DNA from: Bettongia penicillata ogilbyi
Taxonomy: Eukaryota; Chordata; Mammalia; Diprotodontia; Potoroidae
DNA: 64,000 nucleotides
Direction: 5' to 3'
Assembly: GCA_023548195.1 (NCBI GenBank)
Contig: JAJHZJ010000311.1
Coordinates: 2,371,836 to 2,435,835, forward strand
Part shown: piece by piece, positions 41,440 to 52,026 of the stretch
Position numbering within the stretch: the first letter of the stretch is position 1
How the letters are laid out: each line of letters starts with the position of its first letter
Position numbers and translations under genes: made by a program
Notes under the pieces: generated by a model
The model's database searches: none
Told to the model about the DNA's origin: nothing
Seen by the model: the letters and a program-made list of their open reading frames with translations, nothing else

Positions 41440-44212
41440 TGTTTATCCCCCTTTCTCTTAACACCTCCCCTTTCCCTCTTCACAAATGTTTTTACTTCTC
41501 ATCACTGCCTTCCCCCATATACACTCCCTTCTATCAGTTCCATCTCCCTCTTCTATCATCCCCATCCCTTTTTTACTTCCCTGTAGAGTAAGATAGATTT
41601 CCATATCCAACTGAGTTTGCACGTTATTTCCTCTGAGTCAATTTTGATGTAAGGGTTAATCTTTGCCCATCACCCCCCCACACCTTTTCCCCTCCATTAT
41701 AATAGTTCTTTTTATGCTTCTCTTATGTGGGAAAATTTACCCCAATGTAATGCTATGGATATGCATGCATATTTCTAAGGTAAATTTGCAAAATATAAAT
41801 AACTCTCTTCCTCAAAGATGTAACCAAAATACTTATTCAGATATCAGAAAGCCAAGCCCACCATGGTAACAAACAAGTTTATACACATCAAGCCAGGAAG
41901 CATGAACATCCCCCCAAGCCTTCCCCCATTAGGCCTCCTCACAAACAAGCTCCCCTAGGCAAAATTCTTCCCTCCCTCACTCATGCCAACTGCTCTGCCT
42001 CACTTTCACTTCCTTCTCCACCCATTTGGCAAGCTCCTCCCACCATGTCATGTAACTCAGGCTCCATCACAGCAGTCAGCTGGGTCCAAGCTCAAAGCAG
42101 GTCACATAGGCTTATTAATGAGCAGGAAAAATCTTCCCATTCCATTAACATTACACCCATTCAATCTCCAGCCCCCCTTCCAGTGCAATTTGTTTTTTTA
42201 CCTCTTTATTTTGTTTTCTGGGGCATCAACCCATCAAAGTAACATTATATCCACACCCTTTGTCTACAATACTCATTCTAATTGCTATTATAGTAATGAA
42301 ACTGTTAATAGTCATAAATATCTTGCCATGTAGAAATATAAACAGTTTAACCTTACTGAATTTCTTATGTTTTCTATTTCTTGTTTCTTTTTAACTTTTA
42401 TGTTTCCCATAAGTTTTGTAATTGGAGGTCAAATTTTTTATTCAGCTCTGATCTTTTAATTAGAAATGCTTAAAAGTTCCCTATTTCATTAAACGTCCAT
42501 TTCCCCCCTCTGAAAGACTATATTCAGTTTTGTTGGGTAGGTGATTCTTGTTTGTACTTCTAACTCCTTTGCCTTTCGGCATATCATATTCCTAGACCTC
42601 TGGTTTTAATGTGGAAGCTGTCAAATCCTGTGTAATGCTGACTATAACTTCAAAAGATTTGCATTGTTTCTTTTTAGCTGCCTGCAATACTTTATGTTTT
42701 ATCTGTAAGTTCTGGAATTTGACTAGGATGTTCCTGGGAGTTTTCATTTGGGGATCTCTTTCAAGTGGTAATCGGGTGATTCTTTCAATTTCTATTTTGC
42801 CCTCTGGTTCTAATATATCAGAGCAGTTTTCTTCAATAATTTCTTAAAAGATGTTGTCCAGGGTTTGTTTTATTTTTATCATGACTTGCAGATAGTCCAA
42901 AACTTCTTATCTTATCTCTCCTGGATATATTTTCTAAGTCAGTTTTTTCCAATGACAAATTTCACATTTTCTTTTTTTCTTTTTCAGTTTTGTTTTATCA
43001 TATCTTGCTGTCTCATTACATTAGTTTACACCTGTATAATTCTAATTTTTAAGGAATTATTTTCTTTAGAGACCTTTTGTACTTCCTTTTCCATATTGCC
43101 AATTCTATTTTTAGGGAGTTATTTTCCTTGTTAAATTTTTGTATGTTTTTTGCCATGCAATTGGATCTTTTTTTTCATGATTCTCTTGCATTACTCTCAT
43201 TTCTTTAACCTATTTTCCTTCGACTTCTGTAATTTATTTTTTAAAATCCCTTTTAAGCTCTTCCAGGAAGTCTTTTAGGGTCTGAGAACAAATTACATTT
43301 TTCTTTGAGGCTTCACATGTAGCCATTTTGACACTATTATCCTCTTCTAATTTTATGCCTCCATCCTCCTTAACACCAGAATACCTTTCTAGTCAAGCTC
43401 TTTTTTTGCTTTTTGCATATCTTCTTCTGTCCTTTTTTTTTTTTTTTTTCAAAATCCTTCTTACCTTGCTGTTTTTATGTGAGAGTTGGGCTCTGGTCCT
43501 GCACTGTTCCAGGATTGTTGTGCTGGAGCTCTTGGGTCTTACTCCTGACTTTCATTGGACTTCAGGGCTTAGCTACTTACTTTCACAGGAGGATAGGCTT
43601 CCTTTCTGGTTTATAGGGGTGTGAGGGAGATACTCCCTGTTGGACCCCTGGATACAGGGATTTAGCTGCTGGTCTGCTCCAAGGAATTTTGCTGCTGGGT
43701 TGCTATGGTAACTGTCTTTCTGGTGGTTGGCCCTAAAGGAGGGCTCTTGTTGGGACTGTGCTGCTAGATTGAAACAGGGCATCTCTACTAGCTGGCTCTA
43801 GAGGAGTAATTTTCTTGCTGTCTGTTGGTAGGGGTGGGGTCTTGCTGTTATCCAGCCTCAGGGCAGAGTTTCACTACGTGTCAGCAACGGGGTCAAGCTT
43901 TCCTGGTGGTTTGTGCCAGTAAGGTAGGAACTTGCTGTGCTGCACAAACTACTCACTTGTCAAGGGGAGTACTGGTCCACAGGAGAGTGGGAGTCTCATT
44001 GGTAGATTGCCGGAAGCTTGGAGCCTTAGTGAAGGCTCCATGCTGTGAGGCTGATTGCTACTGCTGTTGGACCACGGACACCTCCCACTCCAGTGAGACA
44101 GTCCTTTCCTCCTGTGCTGGTAAGCTACTTCCCTACTCCCAGACAAATTCTAGGTGGAGGTGAGGGTCCTTCCTCCCTTTGCCATCTTGGGACCAGAAGT
44201 TCACCTCCTAAG
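41440..44212 (-). mobile_element. Old half-L1 H7, antisense
   Basis: Read on the minus strand it begins near 44212 with CCCAAGATGGC (complement at 44181-44190), has a 5'UTR to about 43450, an ORF1 relic to about 42440, and then a purine-rich 3'UTR to about 41440. It is the only half-L1 here in the same orientation as ARHGEF12. No ORF2 lies between ORF1 and the 3'UTR. The boundaries are approximate, and the decay suggests an old copy. Confidence 0.65.
42440..43350 (-). pseudogene. Half-L1 H7 ORF1 remnant
   Basis: The complement of 42611-42847 gives RRM/C-terminal segments such as IISIIEENCSDILEPEGKIE-like and KLQIKHKVLQAAKKKQCKSF-like. The coiled-coil region is at about 42880-43320. Frameshifts and stops are frequent. 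It matches the other ORF1s in order, though not closely. Confidence 0.55.
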
Positions 44213-44258
44213 ATTTTTAAAAGCTCACAGCATTTCAGTTGACCACACATGCTACATG

Positions 44259-44322
44259 ATAGAAAATATGGTTTATTAAAAAGATTTATCATAGAAAATA
44301 TGGTTTATTAAAAAGATTTATC
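44259..44322. repeat. Perfect 32-bp tandem duplication
   Basis: ATAGAAAATATGGTTTATTA plus AAAAGATTTATC occurs twice without spacing (44259-44290 and 44291-44322), directly before the 5' end of H8. Confidence 0.95.
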
Positions 44323-46910
44323 TCAAGGTGGAGCCAAGATAGTGGAGTAGAAAGACACACATACTCTAGCTCTTCTGCTATAGCCCATAAAATACCTGTA
44401 AAACATGATTCTCAACAAATTCTAGAGCAGTAGAAGCCATAGAACAACAGAGTGAAAGAGATTTCCAGACACAGGTAACCTGGAAGACTGACAGGAAAAG
44501 TCTATCCCATGGGATGCTGAGCGGAGGGGAGCTCAGCTCTGGCCACAGAGCACCACAAAGAACAGGACTGGAACAGGCCTCTGGGGCAGAATCCTCAGCA
44601 GGGAGGATCTCAGATCCTTCAACCCACAAGAGCCAAAGAAAGCTTCAAAGGTAAGCAAGAAGGCTTTTGCAACTGGGCGAGAGGGGAGCAGGGTCCCCCC
44701 CAAGCACTGGCCCCAGGTGGCAGTAGTAGCAGCGGCTGTGGCAACAGTGGGTGACTATTTGTGAAGCACTAGCCTAAAGCCCCTAGGGGAATTGGGCAGC
44801 TGATCTGAACCGCATTCCTGAACACAGTATTAGGTTGAAAAGGAGCTCTAGAACCCTCCTCTTGACAAAAGATTCAGAAGTCAAGTAATTGACTGGGAAA
44901 ACGCCCAAGAAAGGGAAAAAAAATAAGAGCACAGAAAATTACTTTCTCGGTGAACAAGTATTTCCTTCCATCCTTTTGATGAGGAAGAACAATGCACACT
45001 GCCAGAGGAAGACAAGGCTTCTGCATCCAGTACCTCCAAAATGAATATGCAATGGGCTCAGGCCACAGGAGAGCTTGAAAAGTGAGTCAACAGCTTGCTA
45101 AAGGAGACCCAAAAAAATACTGAAGACAATAACACCTTTAAAAATAGGCTAACACAACTGGAAAAAGAGGTCCAAAAAGCCAATGAGTAGAACAAAATTT
45201 TAAAAAGCAGAATGAGCCAAATGGAAAAGGAGGTTCAAAAGCTCACTGAAGAAAATAGTTCTTTAAAAATGAGAGTAGAGCTGAGGGAAGCTAATGACTT
45301 TATGAGAAAACAAGAAATTACACACCAAAACCAAAAGAATGAAAAACTAGAAGATAATGTGAAATATCTCCTTGGAAAAACAACTGACCTGGAAAACAGA
45401 TCCAGGAGAGACAATTTAAAAATTATGAGACTACCTGAAAACCATGATCAAAAAAAGAGCTTAGATATTATCTTTCATGAAATTATGAAGGTAAACTGCC
45501 CTGATATTCTAGAACCAGAGAGGAAAATAAATATTGAAGGAATCCACTGGTCACCTCCTGAAAGAGACCTGAAAAGAGAAACTCCTAGGAATACTGTGGC
45601 CAAATTTCAGAGTTCTCAAGTGAAGAAGAAAATATTGCAAGCAGCTAGAAAGAAACAATTCTAGTATTGTGGAAATACAATCAGGATAACACAGGATCTG
45701 ACAGCTTCTACATTAATGCATCAAAGGGCTTGGAATAGGATATTCCAGAAGTCAAAGGAATTGGGATTAAAACCAAGAATCACCTACCCAGCAAAACTGA
45801 ATATAATACTTTAGGGTAAAAAAAATGGTCATTCAATGACATAAAGGACTTTCAAGCATTCTTGATGAAAAGACCAGAACTGAAGAGAAAATTTGACTTC
45901 CCAACACAAGAATCAAGAGAAGCATGAAAAGGTAAATAGGAAAGAGAAATCATAAAGGACTTTTTAAAGCTGAACTGTTTACATTCCTACATGGAAAGAT
46001 AATATTTTTAACTCTTGAGACTTTTGTCAGTATTTGGGTAGGTAGAGGGATTATATGCATACATACATATATACATACACACACACACACACACACACAT
46101 ACATATAGACAGAGAGCACAGGTTGAGTTGAATCAGAAGAGAGGATAGATACAAAAAAATAAAATTAAGGGGTGAGAGAGGAATATATTGGGAGAAGAAA
46201 AGGAGAAATGGAATGAGGCAAATTATCACTCATAAAAGAGATAAGAAAAATCTTTTCCAATGGAGAAGAAAAGGGAGGAGGTGAGAGGGGAAAAGAGAAG
46301 CTTACTCTCTTCACATACGGCTTAAGTAAGGAATAACATTCTCACTCAATTTGGTATAAAAATCTAGCTTACACTAAGGAAAAGTAGGGGAGAAGGGAAC
46401 AAGTGTGGTGAGGGGGAGGACAGAAGGGAGGGCAAATGGGAGAAGGGAGTAATTAGAAGTAAACACTTTTGGGAAGGGACAAGGTCAAATGAGAGAACAG
46501 AATAAATGGGAGACAGGATAGAATGAAGGGAAATATAGTCTTACACAACATGACTATTATGGAAGGCTTTTGCAAAAGGGCACAAATATAGCCTGTAGTG
46601 AATTGCTTGCCTTCCCAGTGGGGATGGGTGGGGAGGGAGTAAGGGAAAGAAGTTGGAATTCAAAGTATTAGAAAGAAATGTGGAGAATTTTTATTGCATA
46701 TAACTGAGAAAGAAGAAATACAGGTAATGGGGTACAGAAATCTATCTTGCCTTACAAGAAAAGAGAGAAGATAGGGATATGGGAAGGGCGGAGTGTGATA
46801 GAAAGGAGGGCACATTGAGGGAATGGGTAATCAAAATGCAAGGTGTTATGGGGTGGGGAGAAAAATTGGAACTCAAAATATTCTGGAAATGAATGCTGAA
46901 ATCTAAATCT
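44323..46910 (+). mobile_element. Half-L1 H8, intermediate age
   Basis: It opens AAGGTGGAGCCAAGATAGTG and has a 5'UTR to about 44895, a broken ORF1 and a 3'UTR with a CA tract (46077-46100), a G-rich block near 46618-46640 and a terminal AAATGAATGCTGAAATC. ORF2 is absent. A clean target-site duplication was not found. Confidence 0.75.
44900..45927 (+). pseudogene. Half-L1 H8 ORF1, start lost and internally deleted
   Basis: The start codon is replaced by ACG (GGGAAAACGCCCAAGAAAG). The first third of the coiled coil is deleted between GGAGAGCTTGAAA and AGTGAGTC. TGA lies at 45083-45085. A frame is open from 45212 to 45664 (MSQMEKEVQKLTEENSSLKM to the RRM and KILQAARKKQF), then stops at TAG because of a substitution. 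The C-terminus would be ...QESREA. Confidence 0.75.
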
Positions 46911-47829
46911 ATTTATTTAAAATTTAAAATCTATGTATACATGTATGTATACATACACACACACATATATATGTGTGTGTCAAATTTAAGTTTTTATTCC
47001 TACATAATCAAAACATAGGGCAATTTGTCTGCAATATATAAGAGCTCTTAGGTATACGGATTTATCAGCAAATCTTCCCTACATCTAAATTCAATCAATA
47101 TAGAAATGAAGGTGGTTAAGCCTCTGGATAGTTGGGATATTGAGAACCAATAAGCAAATAAGAAGTGATATAAAAAAAGAATAAATAACTATCTGTAGCT
47201 TTATCACCCTTTCAAAACCTATTTTTAGTGGGTCATCACTGTGAAGAAGGAGCTCTGAATTATAGAAACTATGGTACACATTTTTAGAAATTAAAATATC
47301 AGCACTGGTAAACAAAATATGAACATTTAGCTACAATGAAGTAACCAATAATATTTTGATGAATAAATTACCACATAGATCAAAACTATGCAAGAGGATA
47401 GAGCTGAGGTAGGGATAAAAACATCCTTGTTATTTCAGTAGGCGTATAAGGCAGAAGCCACAGCTGACAGAATGACTCATGGGAGAATTTTTCATGGTGT
47501 TATTAGCTTTAAATTTCTGGCAGTTGGATGATGGGATGTTATTTCCATTTTAACAATGCAAAAGACTAACATACAAGGAAATCAGAAATCCTACTGAAAT
47601 TTCTCTCTAGTACAGAAATTGATTCACCAAAAAGATTCAATTTTCCATTTAAATAAACAAAAGTTTATTCAAATGCTACTTTCATTAAAGCACTAAAATA
47701 GATATCAGTTATAATGTTCTGCAGGTGCAAATGAAAAATTACAAACTGTATCCATTTTGCTATTTCCATGGTACTCTTTTCAAAAGTAACAAATTCAATT
47801 TAATTCAAATATTGTTACCTATGCTTAGC
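46911..47829. other. Stretch without recognisable gene
   Basis: Apart from an alternating TACA/CA/TATA run at about 46932-46980, I see no repeat or exon. Confidence 0.45.
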
Positions 47830-48020
47830 ACAGTTGGGTAAAAAGAATGCTAAATTTGTAGTAAGAAAATCTGGGTCTGAATCCTGGTTCTAAAACCTAA
47901 CACTTATGTAACCCTGACCAAGTCAATAAACCTCTATGGGCCTCAATTTCTTCACTTAAAAAATGTGGGGAATGAACTAGATGACCTTTAACATCTCCTC
48001 CAGTTCTAAATCCATGAGTT
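47830..48020 (+). repeat. tRNA-derived MIR-like SINE
   Basis: AAAATCTGGGTCTGAATCCT, CCTGACCAAGTCAATAAACC, CCTCAATTTCTTCACTTAAA and TTTAACATCTCCTCCAGTTC follow the SINE order. Confidence 0.65.
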
Positions 48021-48290
48021 TAGGGGGGAAGAGTGAATGGAGGAATGGGTGAAAAAAATAAAAAACAATCCTTGTCCTAAAGGAGCACATTTCTGTACCT
48101 TCTGATACAAGGGATATGAAATGTAGACAAAACCTTTGCCATTAGGATTTGGGAAGAGGAAAAACCTCATACACAGAGGCGGTAGTATCTAAGTTAGGCT
48201 CAAGGGAAGAGGAAGATTTCAGTCTCTATGCATCCAATGACTCCTTCCTTACTGCATGCAAACATGTGTAGAGGAGCTCTATCCTTTAAA

Positions 48291-48303
48291 AACCACAACT
48301 TGA
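48291..48303. repeat. Target-site duplication of H9, left
   Basis: AACCACAACTTGA is repeated exactly at 51214-51226. Confidence 0.95.
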
Positions 48304-48429
48304 GGGGCTGACCCAAGATGGCGGAGTAGAAGGATGCACTTTTACGAGCTCCAAAACCAAAGCCCATAAAATTAATGTAAAAAGAGACCCCCATAACTTC
48401 TGGGTCAATACAAGGTGTGCAGAAACGGA

Positions 48430-48935
48430 GTGGAAGAGATTTCCATTCCAGGGAGCCCTGGAGACCCGTCCCCAGGGTCCGTCGCACCCCGGAAAGTGGA
48501 CCCCACCCCCAGCGCTGCCCTGGCCGGGGCCCCAGAGAAGCTGATCCGAGCAGGCTTCAGAGACGGAAGCTCCGGCAGCCGGGAAAGTCCCTCTGCCCAC
48601 AGAAGCTACAGGTCAGTGAGAGAGAGGGCCGGGCTGGAGGAGGGGAGCAGAGCGTCTCCGTGACTCGGGCCCCCTCGGGAGGAAGCGGCGGCGGCAGAGA
48701 CAGGGGCAGGAAGCGGCGGAGGCAGAGGTGGGGACAGCGGCTGAGGCGGCAGCGGCCGGGGACTCAGGAATCCCCCAGCAGCAGGCAGGATCTTCATTAC
48801 GGAAGGTTCCTGCATAAAACCTGAGGGAGCTGAGCTTGGGAGATGGCCCTGCCCCCACACCGCTCTATTACTGAAGGCTTCTGCATAAAGCCCCTGAGGG
48901 AACTGAGCCTGGGACGCGGCCCTGCCCCCACCCCA
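48430..48935 (+). promoter_or_regulatory. CpG-rich 5'UTR of H9 (inferred internal promoter)
   Basis: The segment contains many CpGs and CGG repeats (GAAGCGGCGGCGGCAGAGAC, GCGGCAGCGGCCGGGGAC) followed by the duplicated 72-bp unit. L1 elements drive transcription from the 5'UTR. That this sequence does so is inferred from position and composition only. Confidence 0.5.
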
Positions 48936-49070
48936 GCACCTGAACTAAAGATCACTGATTGACAGCCGGCAGGAGGAAAGCCCATTTAAATCTCAGAGGC
49001 CAAGCACTAGCTGGGCGGATCCAGGTGGGGGTGGAAAGGAATCTCAGAAGTCAAGTAACTGGCTGGGAAA

Positions 49071-50189
49071 ATGCCTAGAAAAGGGAAGAAAAATAAGACT
49101 ATAGAGAGTTTTTTCCAACAAATGCAAATGATCCCGACCTTCGGATCTGACGAAGATGAGGACGTATCCTTGCCATCAGGGAAAGACGTGGAGGGCGGGG
49201 ACTCAGGACCCCAGACACCCCAGGGGGGTGGCAGGTGGGCTCAGGCCCTGGAAGAGCTCAAAAAGGATTTTGAAAAGCAAGTTAGACAGGTGGAGGAAAA
49301 ACTGGGAAGAGAAATGTCAGAGATGCAAGAAAAGTATGAAAAACGGGTCAATACCTTGGTAAAGGAGACCCAAAAAAATGCTGAGGAAATTAACACCTTG
49401 AAAAATAGGCTCACTCAATTGGCAAAGGAGGTTCAAAAAGCCAATGAGGAGAAGAATGCTTTCAAAAGCAGAATGAGACAAATGGAAAAAGAGGCTCAAA
49501 AGCTCACTGAATTTAACAGTTCTCTCAAAATTAGAATGGAACAGATGGAGTCTAATGACTTTACGAGAAACCAAGAAATCACCAAACAAAACCAAAAGAA
49601 TGAAAAAATAGAAGAGAATGTGAAATATCTCATGGGAAAAACAACTGACCTGGAAAATAGATCCAGGAGAGACAATTTAAAAATTATGGGACTACCTGAA
49701 AGTCATGATCAAAAAAAGAGCCTAGACACCATCTTCCATGAAATTATCGAGGAAAACTGCCCTGACATTCTAGAACCAGAGGGCAAAATAAGTATTGAAA
49801 GAATCCATCAATCACCACCTGAAAGAGATCCAAAAAGAGAAACTCCTAGGAACAACATTGTGACCAAATTCCAGAACTCCCAGCTCAAGGAAAAAATCTT
49901 ACAAGCAGCTAGAAAGAAACAATTCCAGTACTGTGGAAATACAATCAGGATAACACAAGATCTAGCAGCTTCTACATTAAGGGATCGAAGGGCGTGGAAT
50001 AGGATATTCCAGAAGGCAAAGAAACTAGGACTCAAACAAAGAATCACCTACCCAGCTAAACTGAGTATAATACTTCAAGGGAAAATATGGTCTTTCAATG
50101 AAACAGAGGACTTTCAATCATTCTTAATGAAAAGACCAGAGCTGAAAAGAAAATCTGACTTTCAAACACAAGAATTGGAAGAAGCATGA
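49071..50189 (+). CDS. Half-L1 H9 ORF1 protein, intact
   Basis: This is an uninterrupted 372-codon ORF1. Residues 1-60 are basic then acidic (MPRKGKKNKTIESFF...). A long heptad-repeat coiled coil covers about 60-190 (LEELKKDFEKQVRQVEEKLG, then repeated QMEKEAQKLTEFNSSLKI type). The RRM runs from about 195 to 280 (DLENRSRRDNLKIMGLPESH, later PPERDPKRETPRN). The C-terminal domain covers about 281-372 (KEKILQAARKKQFQYCGNTI, RAWNRIFQKAKK, ITYPAKLSIILQGKIWSF). This is the architecture of the trimeric L1 ORF1p RNA chaperone. It has a one-codon insertion (PRNNIV instead of PRNIV). Its stop is four codons later than in the other young copies (QELEEA). It is preceded by GGCTGGGAAA and is the first ORF of the element. 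Confidence 0.93.
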   Translation: MPRKGKKNKTIESFFQQMQMIPTFGSDEDEDVSLPSGKDVEGGDSGPQTPQGGGRWAQALEELKKDFEKQVRQVEEKLGREMSEMQEKYEKRVNTLVKETQKNAEEINTLKNRLTQLAKEVQKANEEKNAFKSRMRQMEKEAQKLTEFNSSLKIRMEQMESNDFTRNQEITKQNQKNEKIEENVKYLMGKTTDLENRSRRDNLKIMGLPESHDQKKSLDTIFHEIIEENCPDILEPEGKISIERIHQSPPERDPKRETPRNNIVTKFQNSQLKEKILQAARKKQFQYCGNTIRITQDLAASTLRDRRAWNRIFQKAKKLGLKQRITYPAKLSIILQGKIWSFNETEDFQSFLMKRPELKRKSDFQTQELEEA

Positions 50190-51213
50190 AAAAGTAAACA
50201 GCAAAGAGAAGTCTTAAGGGACTTACCAGAAGTGAACTGTTTACATTCATACAGGGAAAGACAATATTTCTAACTCTTAAAACTTTTCAGTATCTGGGTA
50301 GTTGGTGGGACCACACACACACATGTACACGCATGCACACACACGCACACACATACAGAGATAGAGAGCACAGAATGAACTGAATAGGATGGGACCATAC
50401 CTTAAAAGAAACTAAGGTAAATGGTGAGAGAGAAATGTAGGGGGAGGAAAGAGAGGGAAAGGGAAGGGGGTAACTATATGTCATTTAAGAGGCAGGTAGG
50501 AGTTTTTCTTAGTGGAGGGAAAAAGAGGAGAGCTGAGAAAAAAAAAAAAAAACCAAGAAGTTTACCCTCATCACATTTGACTAAACGAAGGAGTGAAATG
50601 CACACTCATTTTGGTATGAAAACCTATCTTACAGTATAAGAAAGTGGGGGAGAAGGAGATATTGCAAGGGGGGTGGATGATGGAAGGGAGGGCAAAGGGA
50701 GGAGGGAGCAATTTGAAGTCAACACTTGGGGAGGGACAGGATCAAAAGATAGAAAAGAAACAATGAGGGGCAGGTTAGGAGGGATGGTAATCCAGTTAGT
50801 CTTACACAACACGACTATCAGGGAGGTCATTTGCAAAACTACACAGATATGGCCTATATTGAATTGCCTGCCGACCCAAAGGGAATGGGTGGGGAGGGAG
50901 GGATGGGGAGAATTTGGAACTCAAAGTTTTAGGAACAACTCTTTAGTATTGTTGTTGCAACTAGGAAAGAAGACATACAGTTAAGGAGGAATAGAAAGTC
51001 ATCTGGCCCTACAGGAGAAAAGAGAAGATGGAGACAAGAGAAGGGAGGGATGACAGAAGAGAGGGCAGATTGGAGATAGGGAAAATTAGATTGCTTGGGG
51101 TATTGGCGTGGGGGGAGGGGATAAAAGGGGAGAAAATTTGGAACCCAAAAATTTGTGAAAATGAATGTAAAAAATTAAATAATAAATAAAATTTAAAAAA
51201 AAAAAACAAAAAG

Positions 51214-51226
51214 AACCACAACTTGA
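51214..51226. repeat. Target-site duplication of H9, right
   Basis: AACCACAACTTGA pairs exactly with 48291-48303. Confidence 0.95.
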
Positions 51227-51459
51227 CCCTACTAAGCCATCAAGCTATAATCTTATACCTTTCTCTTCTCTTATACAGCCCAAGTCCTAGGGGGGAGAAA
51301 AGCCCTATATACTCATCACCTTATCATCCTTATTTCCAATATACTTTTTGGCATCTTGAAAAATGGCTTCCCACCCCACCACCCTAGTGGAGACTAGGGA
51401 TCCTGAGATCTCTTAATGACTAAATCCAATACTATTTTCTCTATCCTCATTCTTCTTGA

Positions 51460-51962
51460 CTTTTTCACAGTCCGACACAGCAGCTTTGGGGCTCCTTTCC
51501 CATTCCTCCCCATCCTTGGTGCTCCAAGGATTTTCTTGATTATTACTCTGTCCTGGTTCTTTCGCTGTCTTCCCCTGCTGGCTCTCTCTATGTGGCATCT
51601 TCATTAATTCAACATGTCCCAAACAGAACTAATTAAAGGATGATATGGGACCTTGGACGTCATATAGTTCAACCCATACATTTTACAGATAAGACCCAGG
51701 GGTTAAGTGACTTGCCCAGGGTCACACATAAAGAGTCAGAATTGGGGTATAAACTGATGTCTTCAGACTCCAGAGTCAGTGCTCATTCCATTGTACCATT
51801 CACTCTTTGTAGTGCTTTTATGTTTCTTGTATACTTACATTCATTTTGCCTCCTTTTAAAACTAAGGACCTTAAGGGCAGAGAACATCTTTCTTTTCTTT
51901 GATTCCTCAGTGATTGGCACATTACAAGTACTTAATAAATACTTGTTTATTGATTGGTTATC
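51460..51962 (+). repeat. LINE-2 fragments with a MIR between
   Basis: 51460-51640 ends in TTAATTCAACATGTCCCAAA-CAGAACTAAT, the L2 reverse-transcriptase C-terminal region. 51640-51835 is a MIR-type SINE (TTTTACAGATAAGACCCAGG, GTGACTTGCCCAGGGTCACA). 51840-51962 is an L2 3' end (GACCTTAAGGGCAGAGAACA, TACTTAATAAATACTTGTTT). Confidence 0.6.
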
Positions 51963-52009
51963 TACCTCTCCCCCTAACTTCACTATTTCTTTTGACGACA
52001 CTATTTCTC

Positions 52010-52026
52010 TTTATTTAAAAAAAAAA
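52010..52026. repeat. Possible target-site duplication of H10, left
   Basis: TTTATTTAAAAAAAA also occurs at 54761-54775. Because it is A-rich it could be part of the tail, so the support is moderate. Confidence 0.5.

Larger units (their letters stand above)
48304..51213 (+). mobile_element. Full-length young half-L1 H9
   Basis: This 2.91-kb element is flanked by a perfect 13-bp duplication. It has CCCAAGATGGCGGAGTAG near the start, a CpG-rich 5'UTR with extra GC-rich sequence (48680-48775) and two 72-bp units (about 48790-48861 and 48862-48933), an intact ORF1 (49071-50189), and a 3'UTR with a CA tract (50313-50355), G-rich block (50881-50908) and A-rich tail. There is no ORF2. The preserved CpGs, exact target duplication and open ORF1 make it the youngest-looking copy. 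Confidence 0.95.

Noticed and set aside
41361..42333. Proline/serine-rich frames on the plus strand.
   Set aside because: They are the complement of the purine-rich 3'UTR of antisense half-L1 H7.
48430..48800. A CpG island that might be the ARHGEF12 promoter.
   Set aside because: It lies wholly inside half-L1 H9, points the opposite way to the gene, and is explained by the element's 5'UTR.
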